A stretch of DNA of 64,000 nucleotides from Tepidicaulis sp002389665 (GTDB taxonomy: Bacteria; Pseudomonadota; Alphaproteobacteria; Parvibaculales; Parvibaculaceae). Where the stretch lies: assembly GCF_965222285.1 (NCBI RefSeq), contig NZ_OZ244942.1, forward strand, positions 372,001-436,000, written 5' to 3'. Positions within the stretch are counted from its first letter, which is position 1. Each line of letters opens with the position of its first letter. Positions 53,462-61,863 of this stretch are shown one piece after another. The position numbers and the translations under genes are program-made. Below the pieces are notes generated by a model. That model was not told where the DNA came from. It saw only the letters and a list, made by a program, of their open reading frames with translations, and did no database searches.

Positions 53462-55176
53462 GGGCGCCCTTCAAGCACAATGCCCTCGCGCCGGGGATCG
53501 GCGGCGCCTTCCAGGCCTTGCGGCGTTTTGCGGATACCGTGTAGCCCGCTTGTCAGCTCGCGTACCAGCACCCGGTGCCCGAGATTTTGAAGGTCTGCCT
53601 CGATCCCCTCGAGCGGCGTTCCTTCTTCCAGTTCCGTCGCCCCGTTGCGGTTCACATGGCGGGGCAGCGCGATGGCCGCTTGCATGTCCATCTCCCAATC
53701 GAGCAGCGCGATCAGCGACTGCGTCACATAGGTGATGATGCGGCTGCCGCCGGGCGAGCCGATGGCGGCATAGAACGCGCCCTCCCGGTCGAAAACCATG
53801 GAAGGGGACATGGATGAGCGCGGGCGCTTGCCGGGCGCTACGGCATTGGCGACGGGCACCCCGTCGATTTCCGGCAGGAAGGAAAAGTCGGTGAGCTCGT
53901 TATTGAGAAAGAAACCGCCCGCCATCAGATGGCTGCCGAAGGGCCCTTCGATGGAAGCGGTCATGGAGACGACATTGCCCCAGCGGTCCGTCAGGCTGAA
54001 ATGGGTGGTGGAAGGCCGGGAGACGGACTGGTTGGGCGCGAGGGAGGCGCTCGCCTGCGGCGGTGTGCCCGCTACCGCCTTGCCCATGGAAGCGGACATG
54101 TCGATAAGTTTTGCCCGCTCGGCGAGATAGTTTTTATCGAGCATGCCGGTGACGGGCACATCGACGAAGGCCGGATCGCCGATATAGGTGTCGCGGTCGG
54201 CATAAGCAAGGCGCGAGGCTTCGGAGATGAGGTGCACGGCTTCCACGCTGCCGGGCTCTAGCGCGGCCACATCGAAATTTTCAAGAATACCGAGAATCTG
54301 AAGGCTGGTGAGCCCGCCCGAGGTGCTGGGCCCCATGCCGCAAACTTTATAGATGCGGTAGGCAAGGCAGACCGGATCGCGCTTGATGGGTTTATAGGCG
54401 CGCAGATCGCTCATCGAAAGCGTGCCGGCGCGGGTGGGCGCGCCGCGCACGGCAAGCACGATCTCCTGCGCGACATCGCCGCTGTAAAAAGTTTGCGGGT
54501 CCTTTTGCACAAGGCGCAGGGTTTTCGCATAGGCCGGGTTTTTGAGAAGCGTTCCTGCGGGATGCGGCACCAGCTCTCCGGCGCCGTTTTGCGTAAAGAA
54601 ATAATCCCGCGCGGCGGGAATGTTCGGCAAGGCAGGCGACCAGTCGATCAGCGCGGCAAGGCGCGGGGAGACGATGAAACCTTCTTCGGCAAGTTTGAGC
54701 GCCGGTTCGAAAAGCCGCGCCCAGGGCAGGCGTCCGTGATCCTTGTGCGCCATATGCAGCATGGCAACGACGCCCGGCACACCGACCGATTCCCCGCTCA
54801 CCACCGCTTCGATGAAGGGGCGCGGATTGCCGCCCGCATCGACAAAGACATCCGGCGTGATGCCGGCAGGCGCGGTTTCGCGTCCGTCATAGGTTTCGAG
54901 CCTTTCGGCGCGCGCGTCCCAATGAAGCAGATAGGCCCCGCCGCCGAGCCCGGAGGATTGCGGCTCGACCAAGGTGAGCACGGCTTCGACGGCGATGGCC
55001 GCATCGATGGCGCTGCCGCCTTCTTCCAGAATCTCGATGGCCGCTTTTGTCGCGTAAGGATTGGCGGTGCTTGCCATGAAGGGCTGTTCTTCGGCCCGCA
55101 GCAAAAACCAGCCGGCAACAGCCAGAACAAGGGCGGCAAGAATGGCCGCGGCGGGAATGATTTTTTGTTGCTGCAT
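53458..55176 (-). CDS. ggt: Gamma-glutamyltransferase
   Basis: 572 residues. An N-terminal membrane segment (about 8-26) acts as signal or anchor. The catalytic N-terminal nucleophile is the first Thr of PSTTHFSLTD (Thr390), so autocleavage gives a 389-residue large and a 183-residue small subunit. GLGGGAYLLHW and the oxyanion-region GSPGGSRI late in the chain are typical. It cleaves gamma-glutamyl bonds of glutathione in the periplasm. ATG at 55176 is supported by AGGGGC upstream. It overlaps the glk stop convergently by four bases. Confidence 0.95.
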   Translation of the reverse strand: MQQQKIIPAAAILAALVLAVAGWFLLRAEEQPFMASTANPYATKAAIEILEEGGSAIDAAIAVEAVLTLVEPQSSGLGGGAYLLHWDARAERLETYDGRETAPAGITPDVFVDAGGNPRPFIEAVVSGESVGVPGVVAMLHMAHKDHGRLPWARLFEPALKLAEEGFIVSPRLAALIDWSPALPNIPAARDYFFTQNGAGELVPHPAGTLLKNPAYAKTLRLVQKDPQTFYSGDVAQEIVLAVRGAPTRAGTLSMSDLRAYKPIKRDPVCLAYRIYKVCGMGPSTSGGLTSLQILGILENFDVAALEPGSVEAVHLISEASRLAYADRDTYIGDPAFVDVPVTGMLDKNYLAERAKLIDMSASMGKAVAGTPPQASASLAPNQSVSRPSTTHFSLTDRWGNVVSMTASIEGPFGSHLMAGGFFLNNELTDFSFLPEIDGVPVANAVAPGKRPRSSMSPSMVFDREGAFYAAIGSPGGSRIITYVTQSLIALLDWEMDMQAAIALPRHVNRNGATELEEGTPLEGIEADLQNLGHRVLVRELTSGLHGIRKTPQGLEGAADPRREGIVLEGRP

Positions 55177-55384
55177 GAATGTGCCCCTGCTTGCCCTTTT
55201 CGGGTGTGCCGTGCGCCGTGCGGGAAAACTATACGCCATATAAGAAGTGCCGTCGAAACCGCCAGACTAATGTGCCGATCAATTCTGCAAACCTGGCCGA
55301 AAGTTCGGTAATAAGGCGCCTCTTCTTGTAATTGACCTCTTGGAAGGCGCTCTTTAGCGTGCCCTTTCACCTGAAGGAGGCGAT

Positions 55385-56445
55385 ATGCCGGACGGAAACG
55401 AGGCGGAAAAGAGCCGGCAGGTCATCAAGCCGGGACCGCGCAATCTGATTACCGATATCAAGGGCCTTGCTGTCGGCCAGGCGGAAGATGCGCGCGTGCG
55501 TACCGGCGTTACCGTGATCTTGCCAGACAGGCGCGTGACGGCCGGCGTCAGCGTGATGGGCGGCGGGCCGGGCACGCGGGAGACCGATGCGCTCGATCCC
55601 GACCGGCTGGTGGAGGAAGTGGACGGGGTTGTCCTTTCCGGCGGCTCTTCTTACGGGCTTGATGCGGCGGGCGGCGCGGCGAACTGGCTGGGCGCGCGCG
55701 GGCGCGGCTTTCAGATGGGCGCCTCGCCGAAAGTTTCTCCCGTTGTGCCTGCCGCGATCCTGTTCGATCTGACGAATGGCGGCGACAAGGAGTGGGGCGA
55801 GGAGCCGCCCTATCATGCGCTGGGGCGGGCGGCCTGCCAGAACGCTGAAGAGAATGCGGCAAAAGGGCAGAGCCAGACCTTTACGCTGGGCGCGGCGGGG
55901 CGGGGGCGGGGCTCGGCGCGCTTGCCGGTTCCGCGCGCGGCGGCATCGGCTCCGTATCCGCGGTAACCCCTGATGGGCTGCAGGTCGGCGCGCTGATCGC
56001 GGTCAATGCTTTCGGCTCTGCTTTCATTCCCGGCACGCAGCAGTTCTGGGCTGCGCCCTATGAGCTTGGCGGCGAGTTCGGCGGGCGGGGCTGGCCCCGC
56101 AACATGGCGCCCCTCTCGGCGCTGCATCCTTTCGAGGCGACAAAGGCGGCGGGCGCGGTGCCGCCCGCGCCTGGAACCAACACGACCATTGGCGTGATCG
56201 CCACGAATGCGCGCCTGACCCAGGCCGAATGCAAACGGGTTGCCTTGATGGGCCAGGACGGCATGGCGCGCGCGCTGCGCCCCATTCATACACCTGTCGA
56301 CGGCGACACGCTTTTCGTGCTGGCGACGGGCGAGCATGAATTGCCGGAGGAGATGCGCCCGCTGGCGCTTGCCGCGCTCGGCTCCATTGCCGCCGACTGC
56401 GTGGCCCGCGCCATTGCCCGCGGGGTTTATGAGGCAAATAAATAA
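55385..56445 (+). pseudogene. Frameshifted P1/DmpA-type N-terminal-nucleophile hydrolase (NylC-like)
   Basis: Two overlapping reading frames together give a full peptidase family S58/P1 protein of about 353 residues. The first (55385 to about 55900) covers PGPRNLITDIKGLAVGQ, VMGGGPGTRETDALDP and SGGSSYGLDAAGG. The second (about 55912 to 56445) continues with GALAGSARGGIG, VGALIAVNAFGS, GTNTTIGVIATNA and the C-terminus. The switch is a -1 shift, equal to one lost base, inside a G-rich tract at 55890-55912. Gly-Thr-Asn-Thr-Thr matches the Asn-Thr self-cleavage site of NylC, so the predicted nucleophile lies after the shift. If real, an in-frame stop at 55964 ends the first part. An assembly error is possible. 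Confidence 0.75.
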
Positions 56446-56456
56446 GCGGCAATAAA

Positions 56457-56482
56457 AAAGGCCGGTGCGGGCACCGGCCTTT
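56457..56482. terminator. Bidirectional intrinsic terminator
   Basis: AAAGGCCGGTGC and GCACCGGCCTTT form a 12-bp stem with a GG loop, with A residues before and T residues after. It lies between the hydrolase stop and the convergent lipoprotein gene. Confidence 0.9.
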
Positions 56483-56503
56483 CTTCAACTCATGTCTTTC
56501 GCC

Positions 56504-57601
56504 TTAGCGCACGAAGATGCGCACTTCGTTGGTGCTGACATCGGCGCTGGTGGTCGAGGAAATCTGCACCCGGTCGGCGGGCAGGCCCATATCGCTCATG
56601 GACTGGAAAACTTTCTCTGCGTTCTTGCGGCTTTGCGACTGGGCAAGCTGCGTATTCGCCGCCGTGCCGCCGCCGGCCGCCACGGCAAGCACCGTGAACT
56701 CGGAAGCCGGGCGCCGTTCGAGCGCCTGAGAAAGCGCGGTATATAGCGCGCGCTCATATTCCACATCCGGGCGGTCGAAACGGATCACCACAAGCGGCGG
56801 TGTGCCGGAGGGAATGGCGTTGCTGCGACCGGCGGAAACCGGCTGGGCCGTGACATTGCTGACGCCGGAGGCGAGCGGGCGGCCGAAGAGCTGGCCGCGC
56901 TTGATGGCGTTGGAGAGTGTCGTCAGGTTCGAGCGCTCATTCGCCAGATAGGTCGTCTGGCGGGCGATATCCTGGCGCAGCTCGCTCAGCAATTTGTTGA
57001 TGAGCACGACGGTCTGGTTCGTGTCCACCTGCAGCCGTTCCAGCTGGCGGTGGTCCTGATCGACGGCGCCGGAAAGGCCGAATGTCGCCTGCGTCGTGTC
57101 GAGCAGATAATTGGAGGTCGCGGCATCGCCGGCAATCTCGTTCGACAGTGAAGTCATGTTGTTGACGTCACGGGCGATCTGGTCGAGCTGCGACTGGGAA
57201 AGGTTCCAGGCCTGCACGAGCTGCGGGTTGCCGGGCGTGGTGCCGACCTGCAGTTTGGCTTCGATGCCGGCTTTGGTGGTGTGATAGGCCTCGGCATGGG
57301 CGCGGGTTTCGGCGCGCACCTGCTCGAGACGGGCGCTATGGGCCTCGATCTGCGATTGCAGAGAGGCAAGTTCGGAGCGGATCTGGCCGACTTTCTGGCC
57401 GACGGCGGTGTTGCTCGTCGCGCCGGTGCCGACGGATAGGCCGGAAATCTGGGTATCGCCGAGCGGCGGCGGGTTTTGCGTCTGCGTCTGGCTGGTTTCC
57501 ACGTCATCGCCGGAAACGGCCGGCCAGAGCACTTCATCGGCAAAGGAACAGCCGCCAAGCGCGAGGAAAGAACTCGCTGCCAGAACCTTTAGGCTTGTCA
57601 T
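56504..57601 (-). CDS. Coiled-coil lipoprotein with OmpA-like C-terminal region
   Basis: About 365 residues. Lipobox LALGGC gives a lipidated Cys18. A long helical, Gln/Ser/Ala-rich coiled-coil part (about 75-235) follows, with few Pro residues. The C-terminal 110 residues (VVIRFDRPDVEYERAL, then QSRKNAEKVFQSM and GLPADRVQI) resemble an OmpA-like peptidoglycan-binding fold, with the Arg in the RKNAEKV helix in the usual place; the match is moderate. It may tether the outer membrane to the wall. ATG at 57601 is taken as start because it begins the signal sequence; an in-frame Met at 57664 adds 21 residues without a ribosome site. Confidence 0.65.
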   Translation of the reverse strand: MTSLKVLAASSFLALGGCSFADEVLWPAVSGDDVETSQTQTQNPPPLGDTQISGLSVGTGATSNTAVGQKVGQIRSELASLQSQIEAHSARLEQVRAETRAHAEAYHTTKAGIEAKLQVGTTPGNPQLVQAWNLSQSQLDQIARDVNNMTSLSNEIAGDAATSNYLLDTTQATFGLSGAVDQDHRQLERLQVDTNQTVVLINKLLSELRQDIARQTTYLANERSNLTTLSNAIKRGQLFGRPLASGVSNVTAQPVSAGRSNAIPSGTPPLVVIRFDRPDVEYERALYTALSQALERRPASEFTVLAVAAGGGTAANTQLAQSQSRKNAEKVFQSMSDMGLPADRVQISSTTSADVSTNEVRIFVR

Positions 57602-58083
57602 GACCCGGTGGCCGAAAGAAGGGCCGTAAGAGGAGGGGCCGTGGGGGGAGGTCTGCCTCGACATATTTTTTAAACCCGCATCTTGAGTGACTGCCTTGCT
57701 CCACAAGCGGCCCGGCCCGTCTTCAAAGCAGCATCTCCTGCAAGGAGCGCTGCCTTTAAACCGGCCCGGAACGCGCGCATGGGCGCATCGGTGGCGCATC
57801 GGTTCGGCGCATCTGTTTTAGCCTTTACGGGGAAAACGCTTCCAAGGAAAACCGGATAAATGCCCCTCACCCGATCTCACCCTCGAATCGTGGCCCCCGC
57901 GCATGCCAAGTGACTTTACCTAAAGGGGTTTTGCGCCACAAGCTCTTATAAGACAAAGAAAAAGTGTCATCGAGGCTAGGTTGCGGGCCCTTTCCGATCT
58001 CTTAATGAGGCCCACATAAAGGCGCATGCCGGGGCGGGCGCGTGCTAGCCGTCCATGCCGCAAACAGGCCGAAAGGAAGACAG
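57602..58083. promoter_or_regulatory. Long divergent intergenic region with 11-bp direct repeats
   Basis: This 482-base gap separates the leftward lipoprotein and the rightward RidA gene. At 57782-57816 the unit GGCGCATCGGT occurs three times, spaced 11 and 13 bases apart, about one helical turn, with one base changed in the third copy. This resembles an operator array. No further gene was seen. Confidence 0.45.
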
Positions 58084-58602
58084 ATGCAGAAAATAGGACG
58101 GAAAATGACGCTCTTGGCGGCGGTTACGCTGGGACTGTGCGGGGTGCAGGCCGGGTTTTGGATGCCGGGCGCGCTCGCCGATGAGGCGGGCAAGGCGGGT
58201 GCCGATGCGCTTTTTGAGACATATACACGCGAGGAAACGAAAGCGCTGGGTCTGCCTTTTTCCGAGGCGGTGCGTGCGGGCAACATTCTTTATCTTTCCG
58301 GCCAGATCGGCGTGAAACCCGGCACGATGGAGCTCGTGCCCGGCGGCATGGAAGCCGAGGCGCGCCAGACGATGGAAAATATCGGTGAGGTGCTCGCCCA
58401 TTACGGCGCGGATTTTTCCAATATCGCCAAATGCACGGTGATGCTGGCCGATATGGGCGAATGGGCCGATTTCAACAAAGTCTATGTGACCTATTTCGGT
58501 GACGGCCCGTTCCCGGCCCGTTCCGCCTTCGGGGCCTCGGGCCTGGCGCTGGGCGGTAAACTGGAAGTGGAATGTATGGCAGTGCTGCCGGAGAAGAGTT
58601 GA
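58084..58602 (+). CDS. Exported RidA-family protein
   Basis: 172 residues. A signal peptide (about residues 1-32, ending GALADEAG) precedes a RidA/YjgF domain (about 50-170). The usual start is recognisable as LGLPFSEAVRAG, and GDGPFPARSAFGASGLALG contains the conserved Arg of RidA active sites. Most RidA proteins are cytoplasmic enamine/imine deaminases, so export to the periplasm is unusual. A good AAAGGAAG ribosome site lies before ATG at 58084. Confidence 0.87.
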   Translation: MQKIGRKMTLLAAVTLGLCGVQAGFWMPGALADEAGKAGADALFETYTREETKALGLPFSEAVRAGNILYLSGQIGVKPGTMELVPGGMEAEARQTMENIGEVLAHYGADFSNIAKCTVMLADMGEWADFNKVYVTYFGDGPFPARSAFGASGLALGGKLEVECMAVLPEKS

Positions 58603-58774
58603 GGGCAGAGCCTGAAGCGGTTGTGAACGATGCGGCCTGAAAAGCCTGTGAAAAGACATGTGAAAAAAGGCTGGGATAAAGCCCGCAGGGCTCTTGCCAT
58701 CCGCTTTTCTAGGCATTAAGAGTACGCACCTCTTGAGGCGGGGCCGCTTGTCAAGCCGCCCGCCGCCTCACCTT

Positions 58775-58851
58775 GCGCCGGTAGCTCAGCTGGATAGAGC
58801 ACCAGACTACGAATCTGGGGGTCGGGAGTTCGAATCTTCCCCGGCGCGCCA
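58775..58851 (+). tRNA. tRNA-Arg, anticodon ACG
   Basis: 77 bases. The acceptor stem GCGCCGG pairs with CCGGCGC and the CCA end is encoded. The D-loop AGCTCAGCTGGATAGAGC, anticodon loop CTACGAA and T-loop TTCGAAT are all canonical. ACG (read as ICG) decodes CGU, CGC and CGA. It follows the RidA gene by about 170 bases. No integrase or duplicated 3' end was found nearby. Confidence 0.97.
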
Positions 58852-58922
58852 CTTCCCTCCGAAATCCTGATAAATGATACCGCCTTAGCGGCGGGTGTTT
58901 GGCTGCCTCTCGGGCGCCGCGG

Positions 58923-60365
58923 TTAGGGGCGCCAGAATTCGGGATCGAGAAGCAGGAGAAGGGTGAAAATCTCCAGCCGGCCGAAAAGCATGGCGAGCGA
59001 GAGAAGCCATTTGGCGCCATCGGGCAGCGGGGCGAAGTTGCCGGCCGGGCCGATGATCTCGCCGAGCCCGGGGCCGACATTGGTGATGGCCGTGGCGCTG
59101 GCGGTGAGCGCTGTAATGAGGTCGAGCCCCATCAGGGAGAGGGCGAAGGTAAAGACGGCGACCGTTCCTAAAAACGCAGTGAGGAAAGCAAGCACGGCTT
59201 CCGGCACGTCGCTCGGAATGCTGCGCGAGCCATAGCGCATGGAAACGATGCGGTGCGGGCTCATAAGCTGCCGCAATTTGGCGCGCAAGACGATCCAGAG
59301 AACTTGAAAGCGGTAGATCTTGATGCCGCCGGAGGTCGAGCCCGCGCAGCCGCCGACAAAGGTCAAAAACAGAAAACCGCCCAGCGCCGCCGGGCCCCAG
59401 AGCGAATAATCGGTGCTGGCAAAGCCCGTGGTGGTAACGACGGAGGTGACGTTGAAGGCCGCTTCTGTCAGCGCCGTGAAAGGCTCCGCATCGGCCGAGG
59501 CTACGCGCCAGACCGTGAGGATCAAAATGATGCTCGTTAAAAACCGTATCAGCCCGCGGATTTGCACGTCGTCCCAGATCTTGCGCTCGTCGCCCCGCAG
59601 CATGCGGATGTAGGCCACGAAGGGCACGGCGCCGGAAATCATGAAAAGCGTGGCGATCCATTGCATCAGGCGGCTGTCGAAAAAGCCGAACGAGGCATCG
59701 TGATTTGAATAGCCGCCAGTCGAAAGCGTCGTCATGGCATGGCAGATGGCATCGAACCCGCTCATGCCGGCAATCGCGAAACTGAGCGCGCAAAGCGCGG
59801 TGAGCGAGGTATAGGCGGCGGCGATATAGGCGACGAAGTGAAAGGCTTTCGGAATGATCTTTTCGGATTGCTCCGAACTTTCCGTGCGGAAAAGCTGCAT
59901 GCCGCCGACCCGCAGGAACGGCAGCAGCACGATCGCCATGACGATGATTCCGATGCCGCCGATCCATTGCAAAAGCGCGCGCCAGAACAAGATGCCGTAT
60001 GGCAGCGTGTCGAGCCCCGTCATCACTGTGGAGCCGGTTGTCGTCAATCCCGAGACGGCTTCGAAAAAAGCATCCGTATAGGAAACACCAACGCCGATCA
60101 GCGGCAGCGCGGCAAAGGCGGGCAGCACGACCCAGCTGCTTGCGGTGAGCAGGAAAGACTGGCGCAGATCGAGCTCTACCGGCTCGGGACTGTAAGTGAT
60201 GATGGCGAGAAGGGCGCCGACACCGCCCGTCACACCGGCCGAAATGACGAAGCTTTTCCAATCCGGATGAGCGACAAGCGCATCGAGCCCGGCAGGCAGC
60301 AGCATGACCGCCGCAAGACCGCAGAGCAGAAGGCCGAGAATATAAAGGACGGGCGGGGTGTGCAT
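58923..60365 (-). CDS. trkH: Potassium uptake protein TrkH
   Basis: 480 residues with about ten to twelve membrane segments. The four selectivity-filter-like pore regions of TrkH/KtrB are recognisable: SGLTTTGSTVMTG, TTLSTGGYSNHD, SVVTTTGFAST and AITNVGPGLG. It imports K+ with the cytoplasmic gating partner TrkA, which is not in this window. It is convergent with the tRNA and divergent from the efflux pump operon. The length is typical. Confidence 0.94.
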   Translation of the reverse strand: MHTPPVLYILGLLLCGLAAVMLLPAGLDALVAHPDWKSFVISAGVTGGVGALLAIITYSPEPVELDLRQSFLLTASSWVVLPAFAALPLIGVGVSYTDAFFEAVSGLTTTGSTVMTGLDTLPYGILFWRALLQWIGGIGIIVMAIVLLPFLRVGGMQLFRTESSEQSEKIIPKAFHFVAYIAAAYTSLTALCALSFAIAGMSGFDAICHAMTTLSTGGYSNHDASFGFFDSRLMQWIATLFMISGAVPFVAYIRMLRGDERKIWDDVQIRGLIRFLTSIILILTVWRVASADAEPFTALTEAAFNVTSVVTTTGFASTDYSLWGPAALGGFLFLTFVGGCAGSTSGGIKIYRFQVLWIVLRAKLRQLMSPHRIVSMRYGSRSIPSDVPEAVLAFLTAFLGTVAVFTFALSLMGLDLITALTASATAITNVGPGLGEIIGPAGNFAPLPDGAKWLLSLAMLFGRLEIFTLLLLLDPEFWRP

Positions 60366-60633
60366 GAAACCTGCTCTAAAGGCCGCGTGGCGGGCTGGCG
60401 GTACCCTTTTCTCACGTCCGGTCTTTTAGACCTTGGCGGTGAAAGACGAAAGTGCAAAGGGCGCGCGCCGCTAAGTTCAAGCCATGGTTGCGGAAATTAA
60501 ACAGGAGCGCGGTCTTTCGCCCCGCAAGGTCTCATCATCCAGGTGAAAATAGGATAGAGTATCATGCCCGTTCCGCCCCCGCTTTGTTGTGCGGGCGCGC
60601 AGGTTACAAGATGCCGGCCATAAGGAGCACCTG

Positions 60634-61863
60634 ATGCGCAAAAGAATAAACAGCCGCTCGCATGTGACCCTGAAAAAACAGCGGCGCTTTTCCGTAAAGA
60701 CGGGGATGGGGATTATCTTTGCCGGGCTCATAGCGCTTGGCCTTGCAGCTTGCGAGGAGGGCGGCAATCAAGGCCCGCCGCCGCCCACCGTGACGGTGGT
60801 GCATCCCACGCTGAAGGAAATCGTGGAGTGGGAAATCTATACGGGCCGCTTTGTGCCCGTTTCCCAAGTAGATATCCGCGCGCGGGTGTCGGGCTATCTT
60901 GATTCGGTGCTTTTTGAAGACGGGCAGATCGTCGAGAAAGGCGATCTGCTTTTCGTCATCGATCAGCGTCCTTTCAAAGTGGCATTGGAAGAAGCCGAGG
61001 CGCGCGTGGCGAGTGCCGAGGCGAGCCTCAATCTTGCCGAGCGTGAGCTTGCCCGCGCGTCCAAACTGCTTAAAAGCTCCAATGTCTCCCGCTCGACATA
61101 CGATCAGCGGCTTTTGGAGCGCAAAGTGGCCGATGCATCGCTTGCGGGAGCGAAAGCCGAGCGCGATCAGGCGCAGCTCGAGTTCGATTTTACCGAAATC
61201 CGCGCGCCCATTCGCGGGCGCATTTCCGACAGCAAGGTGGATGTCGGCAATCTCGTCACTCAAGGCAGCGATGTGCTCACCCGCATCGTCTCGCTGGACC
61301 CGGTGCTTTTCGAATTCGATGTGTCGGAAGCCGATTATCTGAAATATCAGCGCCTGAACGATGAGGGCCGGCTGAATGCCCGCTCCAGTTCGGTTGCCGT
61401 GTCCGTAAAGCTGCTGGATGAAAAAGAATTCAGCCATGGCGGCAGCATGGTCTTTGTCGATAACGCGCTCGACACCGCTTCGGGCACGATCCGAGGCCAG
61501 GCGCAATTCGGCAATGCGGACGGGTTTTTGACGCCCGGCCTGTTCGGTCAGGTGCGGGTGCCGGGCTCGGAAGAATATGAAGCCATTCTGGTGCCCGAAG
61601 TCGCCATCAATTCCGACCAGTCGCGCAAATTCGTTTATGTGCTGGGCGAGGAAGGCAAAGCCGCCGCGCGCTATCTGGAGCTTGGCCCTGTTATCGAGGA
61701 TATGCGCGTGGTGCGCGCCGGGCTCGCGCCGGATGACTGGGTGATCATCGACGGGCTGACGAAAATCCGCAACGGCGCGCCGGTTAATGCGGACAAGCAG
61801 GGCGAGGGTGCCCCTGAACAAAACGCACCCGAGGCGGATGAAGCCGGAGGGAAGACGGAATGA
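60634..61863 (+). CDS. RND efflux pump periplasmic adaptor (lipoprotein)
   Basis: 409 residues. Lipobox GLAAC gives a lipidated Cys40 after a basic leader. Biotinyl/lipoyl halves surround a coiled-coil hairpin (about 105-175, YDQRLLERKV), followed by beta-barrel and membrane-proximal domains, with RAPIRGRISDSKVDVGN in the lipoyl domain. AcrA/MexA-type adaptors bridge the pump and a TolC-like channel. TAAGGAG precedes the ATG at 60634. Its stop overlaps the pump gene start (ATGA). The C-terminal 20 residues are acidic and low-complexity. Confidence 0.94.
   Translation: MRKRINSRSHVTLKKQRRFSVKTGMGIIFAGLIALGLAACEEGGNQGPPPPTVTVVHPTLKEIVEWEIYTGRFVPVSQVDIRARVSGYLDSVLFEDGQIVEKGDLLFVIDQRPFKVALEEAEARVASAEASLNLAERELARASKLLKSSNVSRSTYDQRLLERKVADASLAGAKAERDQAQLEFDFTEIRAPIRGRISDSKVDVGNLVTQGSDVLTRIVSLDPVLFEFDVSEADYLKYQRLNDEGRLNARSSSVAVSVKLLDEKEFSHGGSMVFVDNALDTASGTIRGQAQFGNADGFLTPGLFGQVRVPGSEEYEAILVPEVAINSDQSRKFVYVLGEEGKAAARYLELGPVIEDMRVVRAGLAPDDWVIIDGLTKIRNGAPVNADKQGEGAPEQNAPEADEAGGKTE

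Noticed and set aside
58775..58851. tRNA-Arg as a possible integration site for a mobile element
   Set aside because: No integrase gene and no repeat of the tRNA 3' end was found downstream within the window.
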